64,000 bases of DNA from Variovorax sp. DXTD-1. Lineage in GTDB: Bacteria > Pseudomonadota > Gammaproteobacteria > Burkholderiales > Burkholderiaceae_C. The position numbers and the translations under genes were made by a program. Under the pieces are notes generated by a model. That model had not been told where the DNA came from. It made no database searches and saw only the letters and a program-made list of their open reading frames with translations. Below are positions 1 through 9,783 of this stretch, in pieces; position 1 is the first letter of the stretch; each line of letters begins with the position of its first letter. Where the stretch lies: contig NZ_RWKH01000007.1 in NCBI RefSeq assembly GCF_003984625.1, positions 124,001 through 188,000 on the forward strand. The letters are read 5' to 3'.

Positions 1-302
1 AGTGCCGCCAGGTCGTAGAGCGCACGCGCAATGTGGCCGTGGCGCTGCATCGGCTTGAAGGCACCGAGCATCGCGAGCGTGTCGGCCAGCCGCTCGCTCG
101 CCGGATCCAGGCCGATATGGCCCGCCACGCTGCGCGCCAGCTGCGGCAGCTCCAGCGCCAGAAATTCGTTGAGGTTGACGGTTTCGAGCAACCCGTCGTT
201 CAGTGCGTGCAGCACTTCGGGCGGAATGAGCGCGATGCGGAACGCGCCCTTGCGCGTCTTCAGGTGATCGACCGGGGCGAAGGCAACGGCAGCAGCGTCC
301 AT
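1..302 (-). CDS. Putative DNA alkylation repair (HEAT-type) protein, N-terminal 100 residues
   Basis: An open frame starts at an ATG (302..300) and runs off the left edge without a stop, so only about 100 residues are visible. The N-terminus has a basic stretch (KTRKGAFR) followed by IPPEVLHALNDG and ETVNLNEFLALELP. From memory this resembles the start of proteins annotated as HEAT-repeat DNA alkylation repair proteins, which remove alkylated bases. The resemblance is weak evidence and no catalytic residue lies in the visible part. It sits just downstream of the SCO gene on the same strand, with a 19 bp gap, and could be read from the same transcript. Confidence 0.45.
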   Translation of the reverse strand, partial: MDAAAVAFAPVDHLKTRKGAFRIALIPPEVLHALNDGLLETVNLNEFLALELPQLARSVAGHIGLDPASERLADTLAMLGAFKPMQRHGHIARALYDLAA

Positions 303-321
303 CGGCCGATTCAATGCGTGT

Positions 322-939
322 TCAGGCCTTGAGCAGCGCCTTCACGTCGGACACCATGGGCGCCACGCCGGTGCCGTAGCGTGCGTAGAGGCGCACGCGG
401 CCTTCGGTGTCGTAGACGAAGCTGGCCGCCGAATGGTCCATCGAGTAGCTGGTCGGGGTCTTGCCCTCGACCTTCTTGTAGTAGACCTTGAAGTCCTTGG
501 CGACCGCGGCGAGCTGCTCGGGCGTGGGAATCAACGCGACGAAGGCCGGGTCGAAGGCGCCCATGTAGGCCTTGAGCACTTCGGGCGTGTCGCGCGCCGG
601 ATCGACCGTGACAAACACCACCTGCAGCTTGTCGCCGTCGCTGCCGAGCTGCTGCTTGACCTGGGCCATTTCGGTCATGGTGGTCGGGCACACATCGGGG
701 CACTGCGCGTAGCCGAAGAACAGCACCACCACCTTGCCCTTGAAGTCGGCCATGGTGCGGACCTTGCCGTCGGCGTCTTTCAGCGAGAAGTCCTTGGCGT
801 AATCAGCGCCGGTGATGTCCACCGCGTTGAAGCTCGGCTTGGGTTCGCTGCAGCCCGAAAGCCCCAGGCCGAGGGTGGCGGCAGCACCCGCCCACCCTGC
901 ACTGCCGATGATCAACTTGAGAGCATTTCGCTTGTTCAT
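322..939 (-). CDS. SCO1/SenC copper chaperone for cytochrome c oxidase, lipoprotein
   Basis: SCO proteins pass copper to the CuA centre of oxidase subunit II in the periplasm. The 205-residue protein has a short signal peptide ending in a lipobox (LSGC, Cys30), so it is probably membrane-anchored by lipid. The thioredoxin-like domain keeps all three copper ligands: Cys80 and Cys84 in CPDVC and His169 in MDHS. It follows ctaB closely (stop at 957) and closes the assembly-factor run on this strand. An alternative ATG four codons upstream (951) is possible; neither start has a strong ribosome-binding site. Confidence 0.93.
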   Translation of the reverse strand: MNKRNALKLIIGSAGWAGAAATLGLGLSGCSEPKPSFNAVDITGADYAKDFSLKDADGKVRTMADFKGKVVVLFFGYAQCPDVCPTTMTEMAQVKQQLGSDGDKLQVVFVTVDPARDTPEVLKAYMGAFDPAFVALIPTPEQLAAVAKDFKVYYKKVEGKTPTSYSMDHSAASFVYDTEGRVRLYARYGTGVAPMVSDVKALLKA

Positions 940-956
940 GGATACGGACATTTCGA

Positions 957-1862
957 TCAGCGGAGATAGTGGTCGACGAGCAATGCCGCGAACAGCACGC
1001 TCAGGTGAATGAGCGAAAACCGGAAGGTCTTGCGCGCCAGCGCGTCGGAGTAATTGCGCCAGAGCGCAAAGGCATAGCCCGTGAAGCCGATGCTCACGCC
1101 CACCGCCACGGCCAGGTAGAGCCAGCCGCTCATGCCGTAGATGAAAGGCATGAGGCAGGCCGCGAACAATATGAAGGTATACAGCAGCACCTGCAGCCGC
1201 GTGAACTCGTTGCCGTGCGTCACGGGCAGCATCGGCAAGCCGGCCTTGCGGTAGTCCTCGACACGGTAGAGCGCCAGCGCCCAGAAGTGCGGCGGCGTCC
1301 ACAGGAAGATGATGAGGAACAGGATGAGCGCCTCGGGGCCGACCTCGCCCGTCATGGCGGCCCAGCCCAGCACCGGCGGCATCGCGCCCGAGGCGCCGCC
1401 GATCACGATGTTCTGCGGCGTCAGCGGCTTGAGGATCACGGTGTAGATGACCGCATAGCCGACGAAGGTGGCAAAGGTCAGCCACATGGTGAGCGGGTTG
1501 ACCTTGAACCACAGCAGCGCCGAGCCCGCCACGCACAGCAGCGCGGAGAACACCAGGGCCTGCAGGTCGCTGAGCTGCCCGCGCGCGGTGGGCCGCCACG
1601 CGGTGCGCTTCATCTTGGCGTCGATGCCCTTCTCGACCAGGCAGTTGAACGCCGCCGCAGCACCCGCAACCAGCCAGATGCCGACGCAAGCCAGCAGTGC
1701 GCGCTGCACGTCGGGCCATGTCGGGGCACCGGGTACGGCCAGCACCATGCCGATGAGGGCGCAGAAAACGATCAGCTGCACCACGCGCGGCTTGGTCAGC
1801 GCATAGAACTGGCGCAGCACGTTGGCGGTGCTCGCCTGCTCCACGGAAATCGGCGTACTCAC
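957..1862 (-). CDS. ctaB: Heme O synthase (protoheme IX farnesyltransferase)
   Basis: It farnesylates heme b to heme O, the precursor of the heme A used by the oxidase encoded downstream. The 301-residue integral membrane protein has many hydrophobic segments and the UbiA-family prenyl-diphosphate motif around Asn73-Glu77-Asp81 (NCLVEKGID), followed by KMKRT. The start is GTG at 1862..1860, chosen because AGGAGG lies a few bases upstream and because the GTGA overlaps the ctaA stop codon, implying translational coupling. Heme O then feeds CtaA. Confidence 0.96.
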   Translation of the reverse strand: MSTPISVEQASTANVLRQFYALTKPRVVQLIVFCALIGMVLAVPGAPTWPDVQRALLACVGIWLVAGAAAAFNCLVEKGIDAKMKRTAWRPTARGQLSDLQALVFSALLCVAGSALLWFKVNPLTMWLTFATFVGYAVIYTVILKPLTPQNIVIGGASGAMPPVLGWAAMTGEVGPEALILFLIIFLWTPPHFWALALYRVEDYRKAGLPMLPVTHGNEFTRLQVLLYTFILFAACLMPFIYGMSGWLYLAVAVGVSIGFTGYAFALWRNYSDALARKTFRFSLIHLSVLFAALLVDHYLR

Positions 1863-3073
1863 GCGGTAGCCCTCCTCTGGTTTTCTTGCAGGGCGCCGGG
1901 CGCCTTGTCTTTGTTGTGTACGGTTGCGGCCGCGGTCCCGCGGCGGCTTTCGCAGATTGCCCAGGTCAGCACGACGGCCAGCGCCGCGGCGCCGCCGGTG
2001 TGCAGCACGGCGGCCGCGAGCGGCCAGCCGAGCAGCACGTTGCCCAGGCCGGTTGCAAGCTGCAGCAGGGCCAGGCCCGCCAACCATCCGGCCTGCGGCC
2101 GCAGCGGCTCGATGCGGCGCAAGCGCCACGCGAGCACACCCAGCGCCGCAAACACCGCGTAGGCCATCAGCCGGTGCGCATAGTGAATGGCCGTGAGCGC
2201 CGAGAAATCGAGCGGCGCGCCGCTGCCTGTCACGCCCAGGTGGCGCCAGATTTCGAAGCCCTGCGCAAAGTTCATCGGCGGCCACCAGCTGCCCTGGCAG
2301 GTCGGAAACTGGGTACACGCCAGCACGGCGTAATTGGTGCTGACCCAGCCGCCGAGCGCAATCTGCAGCAGAAGCAATGCAGAAGTGGCAAGCAACCCGT
2401 TGCGCAATGCGGGCGATACGGCAGTGGGTAGCCGGTCCGCGGCGGCCTGCCGGTAGCGCACGGCCTGGATGCACAGCAGCACCAGCAGCACCACGGCGCC
2501 CAGCAGGTGAAGCGTGACGATCGCCGGAAAGAGCTTCCAGGTCACGGTGAGCGCGCCGAATGCGCCCTGCAGGCAGACCCAGACCAGCGTCACCGCCGGC
2601 CACCACGCGCTGAGCGTGGCGTGTTCGCCCTCCGCCTGCACGGGCAGGCGGCGCTGGCGGCGCCGCACGATCCAGGTGCCCCCCGCGAGCACGAGGATGA
2701 GCACGCCCACTCCGGTGGCCAGATAGCGGTGGACCATCTCGACCCATGCCTTGCTGTGCGTCACCGGGCCGGTCGGCTGGGCCGACTGCGCCATTGCAAT
2801 TTCGTGGCGCGCGCCGACCGGGCTCGCGTTGCCGTAGCAGCCGGGCCAATCAGGGCAGCCCAGGCCCGAATCGGTGAGCCGAGTGAAGGCGCCGAAGAGC
2901 GTGAGGTCGAAAGTGAGAAACAGCGTGAGCACGGTGAGCGCGTGCAGCCGGCGCGCCGGACCGGCGCCGGCATTGCGGCGCCACACCCACGCCAGCGGGC
3001 CGAGCGCGATCAGCACGCCGGCCGCCATCAGCCAGGCGATCGGTGTGAGGTCGTAGAGCGAGCCGGTGTCCAT
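1859..3073 (-). CDS. ctaA: Heme A synthase (COX15/CtaA)
   Basis: It oxidises the heme O methyl group to a formyl group, giving heme A for the aa3 core. The 404-residue protein has about eight membrane segments. Conserved histidines sit in [23 protein letters not shown] and VLHTGG, the usual heme-binding positions of the COX15 family. A pair of cysteines (CPDWPGC) lies in the first extracytoplasmic loop, as in many bacterial CtaA proteins. The stop overlaps the ctaB start; the SCO-like gene upstream ends only 6 bp away. Confidence 0.95.
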   Translation of the reverse strand: MDTGSLYDLTPIAWLMAAGVLIALGPLAWVWRRNAGAGPARRLHALTVLTLFLTFDLTLFGAFTRLTDSGLGCPDWPGCYGNASPVGARHEIAMAQSAQPTGPVTHSKAWVEMVHRYLATGVGVLILVLAGGTWIVRRRQRRLPVQAEGEHATLSAWWPAVTLVWVCLQGAFGALTVTWKLFPAIVTLHLLGAVVLLVLLCIQAVRYRQAAADRLPTAVSPALRNGLLATSALLLLQIALGGWVSTNYAVLACTQFPTCQGSWWPPMNFAQGFEIWRHLGVTGSGAPLDFSALTAIHYAHRLMAYAVFAALGVLAWRLRRIEPLRPQAGWLAGLALLQLATGLGNVLLGWPLAAAVLHTGGAAALAVVLTWAICESRRGTAAATVHNKDKAPGALQENQRRATA

Positions 3074-3079
3074 GCGGTG

Positions 3080-3763
3080 TCAGCGGCCGGGTTCGTCCCA
3101 GGAGGCGGAAGCGCGCAGCAGGCGGTCGAGATCGCGCTTGGCGCGGCTGGCACCCTTGGCATCCATGCCGGCCGGAAAACGCATCATCCAGTTGCCCATG
3201 GGATCGACCACGTACAGGTGCTCGGCCAGGGAATGGCCTTGAACGGGCGCAAACCACTGGGCAAGCTGCTCGGCCGGCACGCGCAGCACGGTGGCGCCGC
3301 GCAGGCCGTTCTCCAGGCGCGCGGGCACGGGGGCCGCGTCGCTCACGAGCCAGACGCGGTCGAGCCGGTCTTTTTCGCGGCCCAGGCTTTCGCGCAGCTG
3401 GCGCTGCAGGTAGAGCTGCTGTTCGCAGAGCGCATTGCAGGCCGCATCGGCCACCGCAACCAGCAGCCACTGACCCTTGAGCGTGGCAACGTCGACCGGC
3501 GCGCCGTTGCGGTCGGTGGCGGTGAGCGCCGGCAGCACGCGCTGCGGATCGATGAGCTCGCCATAGACGCTGCGGCCTTCGGGCCGGATCACGTAGTAGG
3601 TGAAGTAGGACGCGATGACGGGCGCGGCGCACATCAGCATCACGGCAATCATCTTCCAGCGCCCGACGACCGTGCGGCGGCCCTCGGCGCCGTCGAGTGC
3701 CTGGTTGGGCGACGGCATCGAGTGCACCGTCAGGCCCAGGGGTTCGTCAGAGGCTGCTTGCAT
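3080..3763 (-). CDS. Membrane-anchored SCO-like thioredoxin-fold protein
   Basis: In most annotations this would be a hypothetical transmembrane protein. It has one N-terminal membrane segment (about residues 37-58) and a periplasmic domain. Within that domain are a C-x3-C pair (CNALC, Cys109 and Cys113) after GQWLLVAVADA and a histidine (His182) directly before LYVVDPMGNW. That spacing and context match the Cys-x3-Cys plus His copper ligands of SCO proteins, so a second copper or thiol chaperone for the oxidase is inferred. The chosen ATG gives 227 residues and overlaps the surf1 3' end by 17 bp; an ATG 15 codons downstream is also possible. Confidence 0.75.
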   Translation of the reverse strand: MQAASDEPLGLTVHSMPSPNQALDGAEGRRTVVGRWKMIAVMLMCAAPVIASYFTYYVIRPEGRSVYGELIDPQRVLPALTATDRNGAPVDVATLKGQWLLVAVADAACNALCEQQLYLQRQLRESLGREKDRLDRVWLVSDAAPVPARLENGLRGATVLRVPAEQLAQWFAPVQGHSLAEHLYVVDPMGNWMMRFPAGMDAKGASRAKRDLDRLLRASASWDEPGR

Positions 3764-4556
3764 CGTGTGTGCGGCGCCTGGAGCGGCGGAAGGGGGCAAT
3801 GAATTGGAACCAGACATAGAGGATGACCACGAGGGCTGAGAGCCCGAACCACTGGAATGCATAGCCGTAGTGCTTCTCCAGACCCAGTGCGGGGGCCGGC
3901 CAGTCGCGCTGCAACCCCTCGGAAGCGGGGCCGACCTGCTGCAGCGACACGTCGGTGCGCAGCGGCAGCTTGGTTTCGGCGCGGAACGATTCCAGGTCGA
4001 GATTCTGCCGGATGGGCGAAGACCCCTCGCCTTCCGGTGCCGAGGCGGCGGCGGCCGGTTTGCCGAGTTCGAACAAGTGGCCGGGCGGCGGCTCGATCAG
4101 CCCGGTGACTTCGACGATGCCGACCGGCGTCTCGACCGCGCCCAATTGCTTGCGGTCATTGAAATTGCGCTGCACCCAGCCTCGCTGCACCATCACGGCC
4201 TGGTCGCTGCCTTCGAGGGCGAACGGGGTCAGCACATAGAAACCGGGCACGCCGTGCATCTGCCGGTTGTCCAGGTAGACCGTCTGCGGCGTCAGCCAGA
4301 GGCCGCGCAGCCGCACGGGCCGATGCAACTCGCCGGCGGGTGCCTCCAGCGCGAGAAATTCGGCCTGGTCGAGCGGCGGCTTCTGCTTCTGGGCTTCGAT
4401 CTCGGCCTGCAGCGCCTCCTTCTGCGCGGCGCGCGAAAGCTGCCAGCGGCCCAGGGAGACCGTGGCGGCCAAGGTCAGCACCGCGGCCAGCGTGACCAGC
4501 ACGAAGCGGCCTCGCCTCGGCGCCCTGGCGGCGGGTCGAAGGGGTTCCGGCGTCAC
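3747..4556 (-). CDS. SURF1-family cytochrome oxidase biogenesis protein
   Basis: SURF1 proteins assist heme a insertion into oxidase subunit I. The 269-residue protein has the family layout: a membrane segment near residues 17-37 followed by LGRWQLSRAAQKE, a large periplasmic domain with VMVQRGWVQ, and a second membrane segment near the C-terminus (YGYAFQWFGLSALVVILYVW). The GTG start at 4556 is preferred because longer in-frame starts would run through the divergent gene at 4593. The oxidase-assembly neighbours fit the role. Confidence 0.9.
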   Translation of the reverse strand: MTPEPLRPAARAPRRGRFVLVTLAAVLTLAATVSLGRWQLSRAAQKEALQAEIEAQKQKPPLDQAEFLALEAPAGELHRPVRLRGLWLTPQTVYLDNRQMHGVPGFYVLTPFALEGSDQAVMVQRGWVQRNFNDRKQLGAVETPVGIVEVTGLIEPPPGHLFELGKPAAAASAPEGEGSSPIRQNLDLESFRAETKLPLRTDVSLQQVGPASEGLQRDWPAPALGLEKHYGYAFQWFGLSALVVILYVWFQFIAPFRRSRRRTHDASSL

Positions 4557-4592
4557 TGGAAGGGATGAGGCGCGCGGCCGATAATCGGGGTC

Positions 4593-4814
4593 ATGAAATA
4601 CTTCGTCGCCCTGGCTTTCCTGGGCATCTTCGCGAGCCTTGCCTTTGCGCTCTTCTACATGCTGAAAGACGGGCGCAACGGGCGCGCCAAAAGCGGCGGC
4701 ATGGCGCGCGCGCTCACCTTTCGGATCGGCATCTCCGTGGTTTTGTTCCTCTGCATGCTGCTCGCCTGGAAACTCGGGTACATCCGGCCCACCGGGCTCC
4801 CGCTCGGCAAGTAG
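4593..4814 (+). CDS. Twin-transmembrane protein (DUF2909 family)
   Basis: A 73-residue protein made of two hydrophobic helices separated by a basic loop (RDGRNGRAK appears as KDGRNGRAK), ending IRPTGLPLGK. This pattern and the conserved RIGIS segment match the DUF2909 family that sits beside oxidase assembly genes in betaproteobacteria. Its function is unknown. It is the only plus-strand gene in the cox cluster, diverging from surf1 with 36 bp between start codons and ending at a strong hairpin terminator. Confidence 0.85.
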   Translation: MKYFVALAFLGIFASLAFALFYMLKDGRNGRAKSGGMARALTFRIGISVVLFLCMLLAWKLGYIRPTGLPLGK

Positions 4815-4840
4815 ATGGTGCTCGTTCCACGAGAACCATG

Positions 4841-4867
4841 AAAAAGGCGCCTTCCGGCGCCTTTTTG
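4841..4867. terminator. Bidirectional rho-independent terminator
   Basis: AAAAAGGCGCC, a TTCC loop, then GGCGCCTTTTT forms an 11-bp perfect stem flanked by A5 on one side and T5 on the other. It therefore works on both strands, ending the DUF2909 gene (plus) and the coxC transcript (minus). Confidence 0.9.
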
Positions 4868-4888
4868 TTTGTATGCCGCGGGTTTCGC

Positions 4889-5770
4889 TCAAAGCCAGTA
4901 GACCAGCACGTAAAGGCCAAGCCACACCACGTCGACAAAGTGCCAATACCAGGCCGCGCCTTCGAAGCCGAAATGGCGCTCCGGCGTGAAGTGGCCCTTT
5001 TGCAGGCGCAGCGTAATGAACAGCAGCATCAGCATGCCGATGAACACGTGCAGGCCGTGGAAGCCGGTCAGCATGAAGAAGGTCGAACCGTAGGCACCCG
5101 AACTGAGCTTGAGGTTCAGGTCGGTGTACAGGTGGAAGTATTCATAGCCCTGGACACCCAGGAAGACCACGCCGAGCAGCACCGTGAGCCACATGAAGCG
5201 GATGCACTGGGCGCGATGGTCGGCGCGCAGCGCATGGTGCGCAATGGTGAGCGTGACGCCCGAGCTCAGCAGGAGCGCGGTGTTGATCGTGGGCAGCCAG
5301 AACGGGCCGACGGTCTGGAAGGGCTCGACGATGTCGGCCGGCGAACCGGTTGCACCAGCGGCAATGCTGGGCCACACGGCCTTGAAGTCGGGCCAGAGCA
5401 GCGCGTTGTCCAGGCTGCCGAGCGCCGGCAGCGCGTGGGTGCGGGCCCACCACAGCGCGGTGAAGAAAGCGCCGAAGAACATCACTTCGGAGAAGATGAA
5501 CCAGCTCATGCTCCAGCGGTACGAGAGATCGATCTTGTGGCCGTACTGGCCGCTTTCGCTCTCGCCGATGGCGGCGCGGAACCACACGAACAACGTGGCA
5601 AGCCACACGACCATGCCGAGCAGCAGCGACCACGCGCCCCACTGGTGGCCGTTGATCCACTGGCCGGCGCCAAGAATCACGAAGAACAGGCCGATCGAGG
5701 CCATGACCGGGTAGGCCGATGGCCCGGGCACAAAGTAGTAGGGCGTGGTGCCGTGGGTGGTTGAACTCAT
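4889..5770 (-). CDS. ctaE: Cytochrome c oxidase subunit III
   Basis: The third core subunit of the heme-copper oxidase, a membrane protein without redox cofactors that stabilises subunit I and its proton channels. The 293-residue sequence begins with the typical HGTTPYYFVPGPSAYP, has seven hydrophobic segments and ends WHFVDVVWLGLYVLVYW. The family motifs GFHGLHV and FFGAFFTALWW are present. It is the last structural gene of the coxB-coxA-cox11-coxC run and is followed by the terminator at 4841-4867. Confidence 0.97.
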   Translation of the reverse strand: MSSTTHGTTPYYFVPGPSAYPVMASIGLFFVILGAGQWINGHQWGAWSLLLGMVVWLATLFVWFRAAIGESESGQYGHKIDLSYRWSMSWFIFSEVMFFGAFFTALWWARTHALPALGSLDNALLWPDFKAVWPSIAAGATGSPADIVEPFQTVGPFWLPTINTALLLSSGVTLTIAHHALRADHRAQCIRFMWLTVLLGVVFLGVQGYEYFHLYTDLNLKLSSGAYGSTFFMLTGFHGLHVFIGMLMLLFITLRLQKGHFTPERHFGFEGAAWYWHFVDVVWLGLYVLVYWL

Positions 5771-5845
5771 ATCAGCTCCTGGCTTTCTTTCTTCTCTCGA
5801 TTCAATTCGATGGGGTCTGGATGTCGTGGGCCCTGCGGCGCGCGG

Positions 5846-6061
5846 TCAGGGCGCAACCACGTAGCGCACCAGCAGCACCAGGCCGACGATGAAAACAATG
5901 ACCGCGGCAAATGCCACCGCGATGATGTGCAGCGGGTTCAGCTTGGCCAGGTCGTCCTGGTAGGCGCTTTTCTTCCGCACGCCGAAGAACGACCAGCAGA
6001 CGGCCTTCACCGTGTCCCACAGCGTGGCCTTGCGCGGCGGCGAATTCGGGTCGGCGGTCAC
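5846..6061 (-). CDS. DUF2970 small membrane protein
   Basis: A 71-residue protein with a cytoplasmic N-terminus containing TVKAVCWSFFGVRK and one C-terminal membrane helix (about residues 46-68). This matches DUF2970 proteins found between ctaG and coxC in betaproteobacteria; the function is unknown but oxidase assembly is implied by position. The start is GTG (6061..6059) overlapping the ctaG stop as GTGA, so translation is probably coupled. Confidence 0.87.
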   Translation of the reverse strand: MTADPNSPPRKATLWDTVKAVCWSFFGVRKKSAYQDDLAKLNPLHIIAVAFAAVIVFIVGLVLLVRYVVAP

Positions 6062-6684
6062 GAGCGGGGCTCATGGGCGGTATTGGAAACAGCGGCGACC
6101 GGCGCCGCCGGCGTCTTGCCGCCGACTTCGAAGAAGGTGTACGACAACGTGATCGTCTTCACGTCCTTGGAGATCTTCGGGTCGATCACGAACGCGACCG
6201 GCCACTCCTTCTTCTCACCGGGGTCGAGGGTGTACTGGTTGAAGCAGAAACACTCGAGCTTGTTGAAGTACGGCGCGGCCTGCTGCGGCGCATAGCTCGG
6301 GATGGCCTGCGCCGCCATGCGGCGGTTCTGCACGTTCTGGAACTCGTAAACCACCGTATTGAGCTGGCCGGGGTGCACCTGCATCGTCCGCGCGGCGGGC
6401 TTGAAGTCCCAGAGGCCGCCGCGGACGTTGGAGTCGAACTCGACCGTGATGGTGCGGCTGGTGTCGACCTGGGAGTTGTCGGGAACGCGCACGTTCTTGC
6501 CGCCGCTTGCGCCGCCCGGCACTTCGAGCTCGTTGAGCGCGAGGATGTTGATGCCGGTCATTTCGCAGATGGCGCGGTAGAGCGGCACCAGCGCATAGCC
6601 GAACGCGAACATGCCGCAGGCCACCACGGCCAGCTTGCCGACCATGCGGACATTGGCGCGCTTGATGCGTTGACCGAGGCTCAT
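6058..6684 (-). CDS. ctaG: Cytochrome c oxidase assembly protein CtaG (Cox11)
   Basis: It delivers copper to the CuB site of subunit I. The 208-residue protein has one N-terminal membrane anchor (about residues 15-37) and a periplasmic beta-domain with the copper-binding CFCF motif inside NKLECFCFNQYTL. The family signatures VPLYRAICEMTG and VYEFQN are also present. It lies between the coxA region and DUF2970, overlapping the latter by 4 bp. Confidence 0.96.
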   Translation of the reverse strand: MSLGQRIKRANVRMVGKLAVVACGMFAFGYALVPLYRAICEMTGINILALNELEVPGGASGGKNVRVPDNSQVDTSRTITVEFDSNVRGGLWDFKPAARTMQVHPGQLNTVVYEFQNVQNRRMAAQAIPSYAPQQAAPYFNKLECFCFNQYTLDPGEKKEWPVAFVIDPKISKDVKTITLSYTFFEVGGKTPAAPVAAVSNTAHEPRS

Positions 6685-6703
6685 GCGTGCGGCTCCGTTC
6701 GCT

Positions 6704-6829
6704 TCAGCGTCCGCTGAACCAGATCATGCGGACCAGGAATCCGAGAAAGAACATCACGGCGATGGAGGCCAGCGTGAGCCCCATGCGTCGGTTGCTCTTT
6801 CTTTGTTCGGGCGTGGTCATTGTCGTCAT
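6704..6829 (-). CDS. Small cytochrome oxidase assembly-associated membrane protein
   Basis: A 41-residue protein: a basic N-terminus (TTPEQRKSNRRMG), one membrane helix (LTLASIAVMFFLGFLVRMIW) and a three-residue tail. Similar tiny proteins sit between coxA and ctaG in related genomes. It is 19 bp from ctaG and 23 bp from coxA, so it is certainly in the operon. An internal ATG three codons downstream is an alternative start. Confidence 0.75.
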   Translation of the reverse strand: MTTMTTPEQRKSNRRMGLTLASIAVMFFLGFLVRMIWFSGR

Positions 6830-6852
6830 GCGGGCCGGCGGCCGTGCAGCGT

Positions 6853-8490
6853 TCAGCCGATCACCTTGGTGGCGGTCGCATCGAGCTTGGGCGGGTTCTC
6901 GAAGGTGTGGAAAGGCGCCGGCGACGGCACTTCCCACTCGAGGCCTTCCGCGGCTTCCCATGGCTTTTGCGGCGCCTTCTCACCCTTGCCGAGCATGGTC
7001 GGCAGCACGATGAAGAAGAAGAAGTAGACCTGTGCAAGACCGAAGCCGAAGGCGCCGATCGAGGCCACCGCGTTGAAGTCGGCGAACTGCATCGGGTAGT
7101 CGGCATAGCGGCGCGGCATGCCGGCCAGGCCCAGGAAGTGCATCGGGAAGAAGGTGATGTTGAACGAGATCAGCGACCACCAGAAGTGAATCTTGCCGCG
7201 CGTTTCGCTGTACATCACGCCCGTCCACTTGGGCGCCCAGTAGTAGTAGCCCGCGAACATCGCGTAGAGCGAGCCGGCCACCAGCACGTAGTGGAAGTGG
7301 GCCACCACGTAGTAGGTGTCCTGCAGCTGGATGTCGATGGGGGCAATGGCCAGGATGAGGCCGGTGAAGCCGCCCATCGTGAACACGAAGATGAAGCCCA
7401 CGGCGAACAGCATCGGGGTCTCGAAGGTCATCGAGCCCTGCCACATGGTGGCAATCCAGTTGAAGATCTTCACGGCCGTCGGCACCGCGATCAGCATGGT
7501 CGCGTACATGAAGAACAGCTGGCCCGTGACCGGCATGCCGGTCGTGAACATGTGGTGCGCCCAGACGATGAACGACAGGATCGCGATCGACGAGGTGGCG
7601 TACACCATGGAGGCGTAGCCGAACAGCTTCTTGCGCGAGAACGCCGGCACGATCTGGCTGATGATGCCGAAGGCCGGCAAGATCATGATGTAGACCTCGG
7701 GGTGGCCGAAGAACCAGAAGATGTGCTGGTACATCACCGGGTCGCCGCCGCCGGCGGGGTTGAAGAAGCTGGTGCCGAAGTGGCGGTCGGTCAGCGTCAT
7801 GGTGATGGCGCCTGCGAGCACGGGCATCACGGCAATCAGCAGGTAGGCGGTAATGAGCCAGGTCCAGCAGAACATCGGCATCTTCATCAGCGTCATGCCG
7901 GGCGCGCGCATGTTCAGGATGGTGACGATGATGTTGATCGAGCCCATGATCGACGAGGCGCCCATGATGTGCATCGCGAAGATGCCAGCGTCCATCGAGG
8001 GGCCCATCTGCAGCGTGAGCGGGGCGTAGAGCGTCCAGCCGGCAGCGGGTGCGCCGCCGGGCATGAAGAACGAACCCACGAGCATCAGCGCCGCGGGAAT
8101 CAGCAGCCAGAAGCTGAAGTTGTTCATGCGCGCGAAGGCCATGTCGGATGCGCCGATCTGCAGCGGGATCATCCAGTTCGCAAAGCCCACGAACGCCGGC
8201 ATGATGGCGCCGAACACCATGATCAGACCGTGCATGGTGGTGAACTGGTTGAACAGCTCGGGGTTGACCAGTTGCAGGCCGGGCTGGAACAGCTCGGCGC
8301 GGATCAGCAGCGCGAGCACACCGCCCACCATCAGCATCGTGAAGCTGAACAGCAGGTAGAGCGTGCCGATGTCCTTGTGGTTGGTGGCGAACACCCAGCG
8401 GCGCCAGCCGGTGGGCGCTGCATGGTGCTCGTCGTGATCGTGTGCGTGGCCGTCGTGGGCGTGACCGTGGGGGTCGAGGACTGCACTCAT
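6853..8490 (-). CDS. ctaD: Cytochrome c oxidase subunit I
   Basis: The catalytic subunit carrying heme a and the heme a3-CuB centre. The 545-residue protein has 12 membrane segments and the family signatures [10 protein letters not shown], the histidine-tyrosine cross-link motif HPEVYI, the CuB pair in [11 protein letters not shown] and the heme-ligand motif VAHFHYVL. A His/Asp-rich N-terminus ([16 protein letters not shown]) is a noticeable addition that might bind metal. The chosen ATG lies 55 bp after the coxB stop; upstream in-frame residues overlap coxB and were excluded. Confidence 0.97.
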   Translation of the reverse strand: MSAVLDPHGHAHDGHAHDHDEHHAAPTGWRRWVFATNHKDIGTLYLLFSFTMLMVGGVLALLIRAELFQPGLQLVNPELFNQFTTMHGLIMVFGAIMPAFVGFANWMIPLQIGASDMAFARMNNFSFWLLIPAALMLVGSFFMPGGAPAAGWTLYAPLTLQMGPSMDAGIFAMHIMGASSIMGSINIIVTILNMRAPGMTLMKMPMFCWTWLITAYLLIAVMPVLAGAITMTLTDRHFGTSFFNPAGGGDPVMYQHIFWFFGHPEVYIMILPAFGIISQIVPAFSRKKLFGYASMVYATSSIAILSFIVWAHHMFTTGMPVTGQLFFMYATMLIAVPTAVKIFNWIATMWQGSMTFETPMLFAVGFIFVFTMGGFTGLILAIAPIDIQLQDTYYVVAHFHYVLVAGSLYAMFAGYYYWAPKWTGVMYSETRGKIHFWWSLISFNITFFPMHFLGLAGMPRRYADYPMQFADFNAVASIGAFGFGLAQVYFFFFIVLPTMLGKGEKAPQKPWEAAEGLEWEVPSPAPFHTFENPPKLDATATKVIG

Positions 8491-8545
8491 TTCATTGTTC
8501 CTTGCAATTTCTTCGTCGCGGGGCGCTTGGGCTCGATCTTCGCGA

Positions 8546-9724
8546 TCACTTGCCGCGCAGGGCCAGAACTTCGGCCGGCTGCACCAGCTGGCCCGTCTTG
8601 TTCGACCAGCTGTTCTTGGTATAGGTGGCAACGGCGGCCAGGTCGGTATCGCTCAGTTGCTTCCAGGGCGGCATCGCACCGTTGTTCTGGCCGTTGAGCA
8701 GCACCAGCAGCTGCACCTTGTGGTCGGCGTCGACCACCTTGGGGCTGGCGTCGAGCGCCTTGATCGGGCCCGCGCCCTTGCCGTTGGCCTGGTGGCAGGT
8801 CGCGCAGTTGGCCGCGTAGACCTTCTCGCCGCGGGCCATCATGTCGGGCAGCGTCCAGACCTTGCTCGGGTCGTCGAGCTTGGCGGCGGCTTCCTTGCGC
8901 TTGGTGTCGACCCACGCCGTGTAGTCGGCGGCCGAAACCACCTTCACGTGGATGGGCATGTAGGCGTGCTCCTTGCCGCAGAGTTCCTGGCACTGGCCGT
9001 AGTAGTCGCCCACGGTTTCGGCGCGGAACCAGGTGTCGCGCACGAAGCCGGGAATCGCGTCCTGCTTGATGCCGAGCTGAGGCACTGCAAATGCGTGGAT
9101 CACGTCGTTGGCGGTGGTGATGATGCGGACCTTCTTCTGCACCGGCACGACCAGCGGGTTGTCGACCTTGAAGAGGTAGTCGGCGGGCATCTCGCCCTTG
9201 GCGCCGGCATCGGACATGGCGCGGTGCGAGCTGTCGAGCGTGGAGATGAAGGCCAGGCCCTCGCCTTCGCCCGTGAGGTAGTCATAGCCCCACTTCCACT
9301 GGTAGCCGGTGGTCTTGATGGTGAGGTCGGCGTTGGTGGTGTCCTTCTGGGCCACCAGCACCTTGGTGGCGGGCAGCGCCATCACGATCACGATGATGAA
9401 CGGCACGATGGTCCAGATGACCTCGACCACCACCGATTCATGGAAGTTGGCCGCCTTGTGGCCGACCGACTTGCGGTGCTTCCAGATCGAATAGAACATG
9501 ACCGCGAACACGGCGACGAAGATGACCGTGCACAGGATCATCATCACCGTGTGCAGGAAGTGCTGTTCCTGCGCAATCTTGGTAACGCCAAGCGGAAGAT
9601 TCAGCTGGCGCACCGAGGGGCCGCCGGGCAGATCGTTGACTGCGTGCGCCGCGCCGCTGAAAGCCGCGCCGGCCGCCAGCAACAGATTCGCCGGCCTGTA
9701 CTTGTTGCGCCAAATGCTCTTCAT
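8546..9724 (-). CDS. coxB: Cytochrome c oxidase subunit II with fused C-terminal cytochrome c domain
   Basis: Subunit II takes electrons from cytochrome c through CuA. The 392-residue protein has a signal peptide (cleavage near AAHA/VND), two membrane segments, a cupredoxin domain with the CuA motif [13 protein letters not shown], and then a class I cytochrome c domain with CATCH and a later Met. This fused layout is the caa3 type. It is the first gene of the minus-strand structural run, so the cox promoter should lie upstream of 9724. Confidence 0.96.
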   Translation of the reverse strand: MKSIWRNKYRPANLLLAAGAAFSGAAHAVNDLPGGPSVRQLNLPLGVTKIAQEQHFLHTVMMILCTVIFVAVFAVMFYSIWKHRKSVGHKAANFHESVVVEVIWTIVPFIIVIVMALPATKVLVAQKDTTNADLTIKTTGYQWKWGYDYLTGEGEGLAFISTLDSSHRAMSDAGAKGEMPADYLFKVDNPLVVPVQKKVRIITTANDVIHAFAVPQLGIKQDAIPGFVRDTWFRAETVGDYYGQCQELCGKEHAYMPIHVKVVSAADYTAWVDTKRKEAAAKLDDPSKVWTLPDMMARGEKVYAANCATCHQANGKGAGPIKALDASPKVVDADHKVQLLVLLNGQNNGAMPPWKQLSDTDLAAVATYTKNSWSNKTGQLVQPAEVLALRGK

Positions 9725-9783
9725 CGTGTTCACGTTTCTCAATTTTTTCAACAAACCCAACCGTGCAGCGCCGCGCGAGCCGT

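Noticed and set aside
6820..8697. 625-residue plus-strand frame opposite coxA
   Set aside because: Its Arg/His-rich composition is the mirror of a GC-rich membrane-protein gene; coxA is unmistakable on the other strand.
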